A DNA stretch of 64,000 nt, taken from JANQEU01 sp965242805 (GTDB lineage Bacteria > Bacteroidota > Bacteroidia > Cytophagales > Cyclobacteriaceae). The position numbers and the translations under genes were made by a program. The number at the start of each line of letters is the position of its first letter. Within the stretch, counting starts at the first letter, position 1. Below the pieces are notes generated by a model. The model was not told where the DNA came from. It saw only the letters and a program-made list of their open reading frames with translations, and ran no database searches. Where the stretch lies: contig CBDETD010000002.1 of NCBI GenBank assembly GCA_965242805.1, positions 1,364,001-1,428,000 on the forward strand, in the 5' to 3' direction. Below, one piece after another: positions 45,630-54,015 of the stretch.

Positions 45630-47400
45630 GTTTATCCAATTTAGTGGCTATTCGGCTTGCCGCGTTCAATAAACCCACGTGACTATATGCCTGAGGGAAA
45701 TTACCCCACATACTCCCATCTATTTCATTCACATCTTCACTTAACAAACCAACATGGTTGCTGTGAGATATTATGTGTTCGAAATATTTTATTGCCTCGT
45801 CAATACGACCGACACATGCCAATGCTTCTACATACCAAAATGCACAAATAAGGAAAGTTGTCTCCGGGGATCCAAAATCGTCCTGATGCTTGTACCTGTA
45901 GAATAACCCATTTGATGCCAATAGCTCCTTTTCCAGGGCTTCCAAATGTGCTTTGGCTCGATTATGGTCTCCATTGAGATAACCCATCATTATTAATTGA
46001 AGTGTACTGGCATCCATTCGTTCTACTCCCACTGCCTGTGCATAACCTTTTTTGGAAGGTACGTAACACTTTTCGATCATTTTCTCCGATCGATCCCTTA
46101 ACTGCGTAGCCAGTTCCCCCATCTTCCTATTGTCCAGGATCTTGGCAATCTTAATGGCAGCACAGCTACCTGCCCAATGAAACAAATAAGTGTAACAGTG
46201 GTGTTGGGCCAGATTTCTAAACTCCCAGATGCCTGCATCTTTTTCATCAAAAGTTTTCTCTATCATATGGAGGGTTTTTATGACTAGTTCTGATGAATCA
46301 AATCGATCGGTGAAAATGATCCTCTTGTCAACATATAGAGGTAGCAATGATATCAGCACCTGTCCATATACATCATTTTGAATATGGGTGTAAGCATCAT
46401 TTCCAATCCTCACAGGTTTATTACCTTCATACCCCTGCAAATCCGTTTCGGTTTCCTCTAAGATCTTTTGCCCACTAATACCATATAATGGCTGATATCT
46501 ATCCGCTTCTTCGATGGTCGTATTGAAAATGTAATGAAAGTACCTTTCAAGCTCCTCAAAATGACCAATATTATTAAATGCATTTAATGTATAATATGTA
46601 TCCCTCATCCAGCAAAACCGATAATCCCAATTTCTTGTGCTCCCCGGTGATTCTGGCAAGCTTGTAGTGGTCGCAGCAACAATGGCTCCGGTATCTTCAA
46701 ATTGATGGATTTTTAACGTCAGCGCTGATCGGATCGCCTCTCTTTGGTAAAAGTCAATAATGGAAGCTGTTTTAACCCAATTTCTCCAATAGCCGACAGT
46801 TTTGTATAAGAAAAGTTCAATGGTTTCAACCAATGCAGCCTCCATTGGGGAACCATAAGTGAAAACGAGATATTTAGTTTCATTCAATACAAAACTTTGA
46901 TCCGATATCAGATATGACAGGGGAATATTCGTTGTCAGACGTACATGAGCATCCATCCCTAAAAACCGGATATGATTACTCCCTACACTATGCTCTGGTT
47001 TTATCTTGCCGTACCCACCCACAGGTTTGCATTTGACAAGTATTCTCGGATTCCCTTCCAATCTTTCGATCTTTCTGACAAGCATAAGAGGTTTATAATA
47101 CCTCTCTGTCTGCATAAAACGGGGAGCGAAGTCAGTCACTCGATACATTCCATCCTTGCACTTGACATCAGTTCTTAACACGTTAGTATTTTCAATGTAA
47201 TACTGGGTTGTCACCATATCTCCAGGGGACTTGATAGAGAATTCGCCTCCTTGATCTTCATCTATCATCCCACCGAATATGAAACTGCTATCGAACCTGG
47301 GCCAGCACATCCATGCAACATTTGTGTCCTTATGGATGTGAGCGGTAAATGTACAATTGCCTATTACCCCGTAGTCGTAAGTGTGTCTTCCTCCTTTCAT
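45616..47400 (-). CDS. Glycoside hydrolase family 15 protein (possible trehalase)
   Basis: The 594-aa protein opens with the bacterial GH15 N-terminal sandwich (YDYGVIGNCTFTAHIHKDTNVAWMCWPRFDS). The (alpha/alpha)6 barrel includes RNWDYRFCWMRDTYYTLNAF, GYEGNKPVRIGNDAYTHIQNDVYG, DAGIWEFR and the C-terminal LLSEDVNEIDGSMWGNFPQAYSHVGL. There is no signal peptide, so it is probably cytoplasmic. GH15 includes glucoamylases, glucodextranases and trehalases; the convergent, overlapping OtsAB gene makes trehalose a reasonable substrate, but this is inference. The 228-bp gap after its start holds the divergent channel gene's promoter. Confidence 0.9.
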   Translation of the reverse strand: MKGGRHTYDYGVIGNCTFTAHIHKDTNVAWMCWPRFDSSFIFGGMIDEDQGGEFSIKSPGDMVTTQYYIENTNVLRTDVKCKDGMYRVTDFAPRFMQTERYYKPLMLVRKIERLEGNPRILVKCKPVGGYGKIKPEHSVGSNHIRFLGMDAHVRLTTNIPLSYLISDQSFVLNETKYLVFTYGSPMEAALVETIELFLYKTVGYWRNWVKTASIIDFYQREAIRSALTLKIHQFEDTGAIVAATTTSLPESPGSTRNWDYRFCWMRDTYYTLNAFNNIGHFEELERYFHYIFNTTIEEADRYQPLYGISGQKILEETETDLQGYEGNKPVRIGNDAYTHIQNDVYGQVLISLLPLYVDKRIIFTDRFDSSELVIKTLHMIEKTFDEKDAGIWEFRNLAQHHCYTYLFHWAGSCAAIKIAKILDNRKMGELATQLRDRSEKMIEKCYVPSKKGYAQAVGVERMDASTLQLIMMGYLNGDHNRAKAHLEALEKELLASNGLFYRYKHQDDFGSPETTFLICAFWYVEALACVGRIDEAIKYFEHIISHSNHVGLLSEDVNEIDGSMWGNFPQAYSHVGLLNAASRIATKLDKPSFL

Positions 47401-47604
47401 GAAATTTGTGCTTTGTACAATGGGAGAGAAAAAATTTGGTCTTCGTTTTAAACAAAGTGCAAAATATTTTAAAAAATCATAAAAAAGGGTCTTTATGGGC
47501 CGAATTAATTCTTACAATATCCAAATTTTCATGGCTTGTAAATATTTATGAACAGGGGTCGATTTGAGAATAAAATTTTAGAGGACAGATGAGTGCTTTT
47601 TAAC

Positions 47605-47612
47605 TATATTTG
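47605..47612 (+). promoter_or_regulatory. Bacteroidota -7 box (TAtaTTTG) for the K+ channel gene
   Basis: TATATTTG matches TAnnTTTG exactly and lies 17 nt before ATG 47629. Its position inside the alternative longer frame (GTG 47593) supports the shorter start. No TTTG lies at the standard -33 spacing. Confidence 0.45.
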
Positions 47613-47628
47613 GTCATTACCAACCTCA

Positions 47629-48723
47629 ATGCAATTAATAAAATTGAAGGATAAAAGATCAAGAATTGCCCTTAATATTCTCCTGGGTATTATCGTTTAC
47701 GTTGGTTTACTCTATCTACTCATTACATTTGAAAGTATCAGTTCTCAAACTGCCATTGTCAACTGGCAAAATGCTTTGTGGTACTCTATTGTTACATTAA
47801 CCACGGTCGGTTACGGAGACATTTACCCAAGTACGGTTTATGGCAGGTTTGTTGGGTATATCTTTGTTTTATGTAGCTTAGTGTTTTATGGATTGCTTAT
47901 TGGATCCTTTGCATCATTCATTCAAAATCTCAGAGAAAATAGAAAATTAGGTTTGAACGGTACAAATTTCACAAATCACATTGTCATCATCGGATGGAAT
48001 GATCTTGGCAATATGGTAGCCGATCAATTGCTCAGCGTGGGCAAGAGGATCGCTGTTGTTCTCGATGATAAAACGCACTTGGAGTTTATCAAAGAGAAGT
48101 ATGATTCCAAGAACATATATGTGCTATACAGCGATCTTAAAAATTATGATCTGCTAAGAAAAGCCAATATTGAGTCCAGTAACAGGGTCTTAATCAATCT
48201 GGATGATGACACTGAGAAGCTGGTCTATATACTGAATATCCGCAAGGTCTACCCGAACCTTGATTTTGTCGTAACACTAGACAATGGTGACCTGAAAAAT
48301 ACCTTCATTAGTGCTGGTGTGAGCAATACTATCAGCAATCACGAGATATCTTCAAAGTTATTGGCCAGCTATATGTTTGAACCTGATGTAGCAGCTTACA
48401 GTGAGGCTCTGTTATCTGTTGCCAGAGCTGACAATGAATATGACATCAAGCAGTTTGTGGTCACACCCAACAATCCTTACAATGGCATGCAATACCAGGA
48501 GGCATTTTTCGACCTGAAGCAGAAATACAATAGCATCCTGATAGGTATCACTAAAAGAGATAAATATGGTAACCGAAGGTTGTTAAAGAATCCACTGGGC
48601 GACCTGAAGATCTCAAGTGGGGACTACATACTTTTAATCCTCAATGGCAAGGCTTTCAAGCTATTGAGGAAGATATTTAGAGTGGAAGAAGGATACATCC
48701 GAGAAAAGCCTGTATCAAAATGA
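47629..48723 (+). CDS. Two-TM potassium channel with RCK (TrkA-N/TrkA-C) domains
   Basis: The 364-aa channel has two membrane helices flanking the pore, with the K+ selectivity filter TLTTVGYGD (about residues 57-64). The cytoplasmic part has a Rossmann RCK/TrkA-N domain (HIVIIGWNDLGNMVADQLL) and a C-terminal TrkA-C-like domain. This is the MthK/Kch architecture, gated by ligands such as Ca2+ or nucleotides. The GTG at 47593 would add 12 residues, but a -7 promoter box lies within that stretch, so ATG 47629 is preferred. It is coupled by an ATGA overlap to the downstream lipoprotein gene. Confidence 0.92.
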   Translation: MQLIKLKDKRSRIALNILLGIIVYVGLLYLLITFESISSQTAIVNWQNALWYSIVTLTTVGYGDIYPSTVYGRFVGYIFVLCSLVFYGLLIGSFASFIQNLRENRKLGLNGTNFTNHIVIIGWNDLGNMVADQLLSVGKRIAVVLDDKTHLEFIKEKYDSKNIYVLYSDLKNYDLLRKANIESSNRVLINLDDDTEKLVYILNIRKVYPNLDFVVTLDNGDLKNTFISAGVSNTISNHEISSKLLASYMFEPDVAAYSEALLSVARADNEYDIKQFVVTPNNPYNGMQYQEAFFDLKQKYNSILIGITKRDKYGNRRLLKNPLGDLKISSGDYILLILNGKAFKLLRKIFRVEEGYIREKPVSK

Positions 48724-49157
48724 GACTAAGTGGGCCATTACTACTGTCAATCTTGATCATTTTAAGCTGTGAGAATAGGGCCCTTCATGATAGTGAGGAG
48801 TTCAAGCCAAGGGAGATCCATGAAAACATTGAATTTCATTTCGATGAAATTGAAGTTGATGGCGTCGAGTACCTGATCCTCGAAAAAGACAATAACAATC
48901 CACACGAGGGTTTTGGCTTCATGGCTTTCAGAGCAAATAAATTAGTTGAGAAGCAGGATACTGTATTGGCTTACCTCAAGACTATTATGGAGATGCAGGA
49001 GTTGATCTATTCCAGAGTTTACAATGTAGATACATCAATAGCGAAATCGGTTGCTGACAATTTATTGTCCAAAAACATTGAGGAGCAGATGCCTGAAATT
49101 ATGGAATTAGAATCCACTGAATTCTCAGGGAAAACTAATGTGAGAGACTCTCTCTAG
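48720..49157 (+). CDS. Small hypothetical lipoprotein coupled to the K+ channel
   Basis: A 145-aa protein with a lipoprotein signal (LLLSILIILSC; Cys about residue 17) and an acidic, helical body (IEFHFDEIEVDGVEYLILEKD, FGFMAFRANKLVEKQDTVLAYLKTIMEMQELI). I do not recognise a family. Its ATG overlaps the channel stop (ATGA), so the two proteins are made together, which suggests a partnership at the envelope or merely shared expression. It ends 25 bp before the convergent GPP34 gene. Confidence 0.75.
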   Translation: MRLSGPLLLSILIILSCENRALHDSEEFKPREIHENIEFHFDEIEVDGVEYLILEKDNNNPHEGFGFMAFRANKLVEKQDTVLAYLKTIMEMQELIYSRVYNVDTSIAKSVADNLLSKNIEEQMPEIMELESTEFSGKTNVRDSL

Positions 49158-49182
49158 TCTGTTTCGAAGTTCCTGCTGACAA

Positions 49183-49818
49183 TTATTTGAACTTGTCAAA
49201 GAAAGGCTTTAGCGACTTGAGACAGGCCGTTACCTCAGCATCAATGACATCAGAATTCACAATATCCTTTGCTACTTTCTCAGCATCAATCAGATCATCC
49301 TTATCCGTAAATACCTCATCCAGTATATGACAGTAATAGATAAGTGCCATTAGGATCACAAAAGAAGGAGTGGACTTGGCGCTTTTGAAAACCATCGCCT
49401 GAAGCACATTCCTGATCTCCTGTTCAAAGGCATAATTGGCATTATCCATTCTTTCACTGAGGGGGATCCAAAGAAGTTTTGTTTCTTCTCTTCTTAGTAT
49501 TCCTCTTTGAACGAGTAATTCATCAAGATCTTCCCTGATATGGGTGAAATGATGATGAAGATTCTCAATTTCATCAACAATACTTTTGCCAGAGTGAAGT
49601 TTGTGGAGGATCTTGTCCAGAATGCCATTTCCGGTACCACCATTGTCCAAAATCTGTATGACACTATCCTTAAGTGATACCTTCTTCAACAGGTATAATT
49701 CAAGGATTGCAGCACTTAAGACACCATAGATGTACGTCTTCTCTGCATTAGATAATAATCTACCCTCTTCGTCGTCGAGAGCAATTAAATAAAAACCTTC
49801 GGCAATGCTTAATTTCAT
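49183..49818 (-). CDS. GPP34 (Golgi phosphoprotein 3)-family protein
   Basis: The 211-aa protein fits the GPP34 family: an opening LSIAEGFYLIALDDEEGRLLS, a helix starting YGVLSAAILELYLLKKVSL, the segment LDKILHKLHSGKSI and RGILRREETKLLW. In eukaryotes GOLPH3 binds phosphatidylinositol 4-phosphate on Golgi membranes. Bacterial members, best known in actinomycetes and scattered elsewhere, have no firmly assigned role. There is no membrane helix or signal. It lies 40 bp downstream of the Na+/H+ antiporter gene and may share its transcript. Confidence 0.85.
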   Translation of the reverse strand: MKLSIAEGFYLIALDDEEGRLLSNAEKTYIYGVLSAAILELYLLKKVSLKDSVIQILDNGGTGNGILDKILHKLHSGKSIVDEIENLHHHFTHIREDLDELLVQRGILRREETKLLWIPLSERMDNANYAFEQEIRNVLQAMVFKSAKSTPSFVILMALIYYCHILDEVFTDKDDLIDAEKVAKDIVNSDVIDAEVTACLKSLKPFFDKFK

Positions 49819-49858
49819 GGTTACTAAATCACTGCAAAATTACTAAAAACATCAGGAT

Positions 49859-51160
49859 TTATTTAAGAAGTTTCGGAATAGTCAAACCTTGAACTAATAT
49901 TGAAAACACAACACAGCAATATGTTGTGAAAAGTACTATGTTTATCACATCCTCGGGGATGCCCGCCACATCTGAAAGCGAAAGAGCCAGGGCAACGGAA
50001 ATACCTCCTCTCAATCCACCCCAGGTAAGGATCTGGATTGTCTTCGGTTCAAACTTTCGAAAGAAAGACATAATGCCAATAGGAATTGATACTCCCATAA
50101 GTCTGGAGAATAATACTATTAAGACTCCCACTGATCCTATGAGGAGCATATCCAATGAAAATGTTTTGGCAATTACAATCATCTCCAACCCAATCAGAAT
50201 GAATAGTATTGCATTTAAAGCCTCATCCAAAAGGTGCCAGAACTTAAAAACATATTCCCCTGTGGCATTAGCAAGATTTTCATCCCGACCCTCGTTTCCT
50301 ATAAAGAGTCCCATTACCACCATGGCCAAAGGACCTGAAACATGAAGAAGTTCAGCAATTCTTCCCCCTACCATTACCAGTGTCAAGGTGACTAGAACCT
50401 CCAACTCTACGTGGTCATTATCTATAAAATCCAAAAGTCTGAATCCAAGAAAACCAAATACTGCTCCCATAAGCAACCCCCCTATGACTTCTTGTCCGAA
50501 TAGTAGAGCCACACCGCCAAAATCAAAACCCTCAGACGCATGAGCAGCACCTTCCGCTGCAGCTTCCGCTCCACCTCCGTGCATAGCTCCCGGAGCTGCA
50601 ATACCTAGAATAGTGAGAAAGATAACAACTCCAACTCCGTCATTAAAAAGTGACTCTCCTGCAATCTTTATTTCCAGATTCTTCGAAAGATTGAATTTTT
50701 TTACGAGAGCTAATACGGCGATAGGATCCGTAGGTGATATTAATGCACCAAAAAGGAGACAGTAGATGTACTCCATTTCCACACCCAACATCGGGAATAT
50801 GGTATAGATCAATGTGCCAACAAGAAATGTAGATAATATGGTCCCTCCTGCCGCAAGAGCCAGGATCGGACCTCTTTCCTCCAAAAGTTTTCGTAGGTCC
50901 ATTGACAATGCCCCCGCAAAAAGCAGGAAATTGAGCATAACATGGAGTAGAACCTCCTGAAAATCAAATTCTTCAATTATATGTTCAGCTCCATCCGTAA
51001 CTCCGGGAAAAATAAGACCTAATAGTAAGATAACAACCGACATCATCAATGCAATTGCCATCAACCCAATGGTGGAAGGCAATTTCAATACAGTTATATT
51101 GATGAGCGTGAAAACCGCGGCGAGAAAAATTAATAATGTAATAAGGTCGAGGATACTCAT
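49859..51160 (-). CDS. CPA1-family Na+/H+ antiporter
   Basis: The 433-aa protein has about 12 membrane helices and CPA1/NhaP features: FAGALSMDLRKLLEE, FGALISPTDPIAVLALVKK with the conserved TDP-type ion-binding Asp region, GESLFNDGVGVVIF (the classic ESLFNDG motif) and ILTWGGLRGGISVALALSL. It exchanges Na+ (or K+) for protons for pH and salt balance. An Ala/Gly/His-rich insertion (GAMHGGGAEAAAEGAAHA, about residues 190-207) sits in a loop. It is likely transcribed with the GPP34 gene. Confidence 0.94.
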   Translation of the reverse strand: MSILDLITLLIFLAAVFTLINITVLKLPSTIGLMAIALMMSVVILLLGLIFPGVTDGAEHIIEEFDFQEVLLHVMLNFLLFAGALSMDLRKLLEERGPILALAAGGTILSTFLVGTLIYTIFPMLGVEMEYIYCLLFGALISPTDPIAVLALVKKFNLSKNLEIKIAGESLFNDGVGVVIFLTILGIAAPGAMHGGGAEAAAEGAAHASEGFDFGGVALLFGQEVIGGLLMGAVFGFLGFRLLDFIDNDHVELEVLVTLTLVMVGGRIAELLHVSGPLAMVVMGLFIGNEGRDENLANATGEYVFKFWHLLDEALNAILFILIGLEMIVIAKTFSLDMLLIGSVGVLIVLFSRLMGVSIPIGIMSFFRKFEPKTIQILTWGGLRGGISVALALSLSDVAGIPEDVINIVLFTTYCCVVFSILVQGLTIPKLLK

Positions 51161-51306
51161 GGGTGATACAACGCTAAGATCAGTTGTTTAAAGTCATGGT
51201 TGAAGTTGGCGTGAGCAAAATAAAATAAAACTATTACAAATAAAATTATGCTACGGTTTAATTCCTAAGGTTAATTTGCGATAGTTTTCAATTAGTTCCA
51301 AAATTC

Positions 51307-52608
51307 GTGCATTATCGACTCAGACAACTTGTTTATGCCATTCTTTTACTCTTTTTCGCTTCTTCCTGCGTATCTGTCAAGACAGCAGCTATTAAAAGAG
51401 ACATTAAGAAAATTGTAAGAAAATCGGATGTTTTTTCGAAATATTTCGTTGGTTTTGCATTATACGACCCTGCTGATGAACAGTACATTTCGGAAATAAA
51501 TGCCGACCTATATTTTACTCCGGCCTCCAACACAAAAATTCTAACACTTGGCGCCTATCTTAGCACAGATAGGGACTCTATTCCCAGTTTTCTCATAGGA
51601 AGAGATGGGGAAAATACGTACTTACGCCCACTTGGAGATCCAACCTTCCTTCACCCAGATTTCGACAATCAGGCTAGTTATTCCAAACTGTATGATTTAA
51701 CCGAAGACACCCTGTTAATCGACTTTTCCTATGTTGATATTGAGTCATTTGGGCCGGGTTGGGCCTGGGACGATTATGTTTATTCATATCAACCTGAAAG
51801 ATCCCTGCTACCAATCTATGGAAATATCGTAAGAGCGGAAGTAAACCATCATGACTATTCCTTTAGACCACCATTCTTTTCCAACTATATTGATCTTAAC
51901 GGCACTGCAAACTATCGTGAAAAGGATTATAACTTATTCAACTTTTCCCTGGATAAATATCTTGGGGATACATCAGTCGTAGATATCCCGTTTACTGTAG
52001 ATGAAGAATTGGTAGGCACACTTTTCTCAGACACATTGTATAAGACCATTGTAATTGTTGAAAATACGCCTTCACTTAACTGGGACACAATATACAATAA
52101 CCATAGCCTTCCGGTTTTGGCATTGATGATGCAAAGGAGCGATAATTTCTTAGCTGAACAACTGTTGATCAATTCACAGCTTTCCGAAGGTTTTAATACA
52201 CTTCAAGAATTAAAGGTCTCAATAGACAATACAATATTTCGAAATGTTGAAGATCCATTAATTTGGGTAGATGGTTCCGGACTTTCGAGATATAATATGG
52301 TAACCCCGAAAAGCTTGATCCAGGTATTGGATGCAATTTACAACAAGGTCAGTTGGAGTGATTTGACAATGATTTTTCCTACTGGAGGGGTTTCCGGAAC
52401 CATTAAAAACTGGTATTCCGGCGAGGAGCCTTATGTGTTCGCAAAAACAGGGACACTAAGGCATAATCATTGCCTAAGCGGATATCTTGTTACTAATTCA
52501 GGCAGGACCTTGATCTTCAGTTTTATGAACAATCATTTCACCATGAGAAACGCAGAAGTGAAATCCGAAATGCAGCGTTTACTGGAAGCTGTCCGGGATA
52601 ATTACTAA
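51307..52608 (+). CDS. D-alanyl-D-alanine carboxypeptidase/endopeptidase, PBP4/DacB-type (GTG start)
   Basis: The 433-aa lipoprotein-type peptidase S13 protein carries the penicillin-binding motifs: SxxK in TPASNTKILT, SxN in QRSDNF, and KTG in FAKTGTLRHNH. The signal ends in LFFASSC, so a lipid anchor is likely. These enzymes trim or cleave peptidoglycan cross-links in the periplasm. Translation probably starts at GTG 51307, since no in-frame ATG lies close upstream and the signal sequence begins at once. It is divergent from the antiporter gene and ends 2 bp from the convergent tolC-like gene. Confidence 0.92.
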   Translation: MHYRLRQLVYAILLLFFASSCVSVKTAAIKRDIKKIVRKSDVFSKYFVGFALYDPADEQYISEINADLYFTPASNTKILTLGAYLSTDRDSIPSFLIGRDGENTYLRPLGDPTFLHPDFDNQASYSKLYDLTEDTLLIDFSYVDIESFGPGWAWDDYVYSYQPERSLLPIYGNIVRAEVNHHDYSFRPPFFSNYIDLNGTANYREKDYNLFNFSLDKYLGDTSVVDIPFTVDEELVGTLFSDTLYKTIVIVENTPSLNWDTIYNNHSLPVLALMMQRSDNFLAEQLLINSQLSEGFNTLQELKVSIDNTIFRNVEDPLIWVDGSGLSRYNMVTPKSLIQVLDAIYNKVSWSDLTMIFPTGGVSGTIKNWYSGEEPYVFAKTGTLRHNHCLSGYLVTNSGRTLIFSFMNNHFTMRNAEVKSEMQRLLEAVRDNY

Positions 52609-52610
52609 AA

Positions 52611-54002
52611 TCATTCAGATCCGGGATCCAAATTTTGTTCAACCAAACCTCCCGTTAGTCTCTTTAAAGTAACTTTTGAATCGATCAAATTGTACAGTGC
52701 CTGCAATTCATTTAATGAAGCTGTTAGGTAGTTGTTTTGAACGGTTCTGTAATCAAATGAATTGATGCTGCCGTTCTGGAATTTGGCCTCTGAATTCCTC
52801 ATATTGATCAGTGCGGATTCCCTTCTTCTAACGTTTATTTGATAAATCTGAGATCGGGATAAGTATTGATCATAAGCATCATAAAGATCCTTCGAAACTC
52901 GGGTTCTTAGTCTGTCAATTTGGATGTTACCGATATCTTCCTGGACTACCGCATTTCTGATGGCCCTTTTTACGCGGCCACCATTGAACAAATTGAAAGA
53001 AAGGGTAAAATTGGCATAATACGTCCCAGTTTTACTGATCAGTGGTTCAGGTGGATTTTGATAGTTTTCATTAGGACCGGAATATTCCGCACTGGTCAAA
53101 TCGGATACATTTCGATTCCAATTGTATCCTGACACTAGCGAAAGTACAGGTAACTGGTCAGCCTTACTCAGTGCGGTCTGTTGTCTTAAAATTTCCTGGG
53201 ATAGATAGATCTTCCTTAGATCCACATTATCCTCATCCAGCCTGGAAAGTAAATCGGATAAATCGAGGATCTCATTATCGGTATACAAGCTGTCAGTAAG
53301 CATGTATTGTTTATTTAAGTTATCCTCAGCCAATAGAATATTGAGGTTTCTAAGAGAATTGCGAGCTATAACTGCTTGATTCAAGACATTGATGGAATCG
53401 GTCAAGTAGTTATTTTCCTCCAGCAAAAGATCAGTAGAAATAGATACACCCAGGTCATACTTATTCTGAACCATACCGTATTTGTCCCTTGAGAGATCCA
53501 ATTGATCCTGAAATTCAGCTAATCTTTCATTCTCCAAAACGGTCAGGTAATAGGCTAGAATGATACTTTGGACTGTATTTTCAACCACGATTGAAGCATT
53601 TCCTTCAGTCTCGGCATTCAATAACTCCAGTCTTTGCTTATTGATCCTGGCCTTTCCTCCCTGATAGATGGTCCAATTAGCTTGTAATCCTGGTGTCAAA
53701 GCATAAGTACGCTGATCGTCAAGGGTAAATCCCGGGAACAATTGTCCTCCGAAAAACAAATTGTCCGACTCTTGATTTCTAATATTATTGTTGCTTGTTG
53801 CAACAAAACTGAGCGAAGGTATAAAACCTGTCTCCCCCCAATTATTATTGTTCTTGGCAATGATCACATTTCTGTTCTCTATTTGAATATCATGATTCCT
53901 TTCCAATCCGATGGAAATAGCATCAGCGAGAGATAACCTTTCCTGGCAAAAAGTGTGCAGGGACAGGGTGAGCAATGCTATTGAAAATATTCTTTGTGGC
54001 AT
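52611..54002 (-). CDS. TolC-family outer-membrane efflux protein
   Basis: The 463-aa outer-membrane factor has a signal peptide (IALLTLSLHTFCQE), two TolC/OEP repeats with long coiled helices (LSLADAISIGLERNHDIQIENRNV; LAYYLTVLENERLAEFQDQLDLSRDKY; AIRNAVVQEDIGNIQIDRLR), and a beta-barrel segment. As a trimer it forms the exit duct for the RND pump. It is the last gene of the reverse operon adaptor-pump-outer-membrane factor, 13 bp after the pump gene. Confidence 0.93.
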   Translation of the reverse strand: MPQRIFSIALLTLSLHTFCQERLSLADAISIGLERNHDIQIENRNVIIAKNNNNWGETGFIPSLSFVATSNNNIRNQESDNLFFGGQLFPGFTLDDQRTYALTPGLQANWTIYQGGKARINKQRLELLNAETEGNASIVVENTVQSIILAYYLTVLENERLAEFQDQLDLSRDKYGMVQNKYDLGVSISTDLLLEENNYLTDSINVLNQAVIARNSLRNLNILLAEDNLNKQYMLTDSLYTDNEILDLSDLLSRLDEDNVDLRKIYLSQEILRQQTALSKADQLPVLSLVSGYNWNRNVSDLTSAEYSGPNENYQNPPEPLISKTGTYYANFTLSFNLFNGGRVKRAIRNAVVQEDIGNIQIDRLRTRVSKDLYDAYDQYLSRSQIYQINVRRRESALINMRNSEAKFQNGSINSFDYRTVQNNYLTASLNELQALYNLIDSKVTLKRLTGGLVEQNLDPGSE

Positions 54003-54015
54003 TATTTCTAATTCG

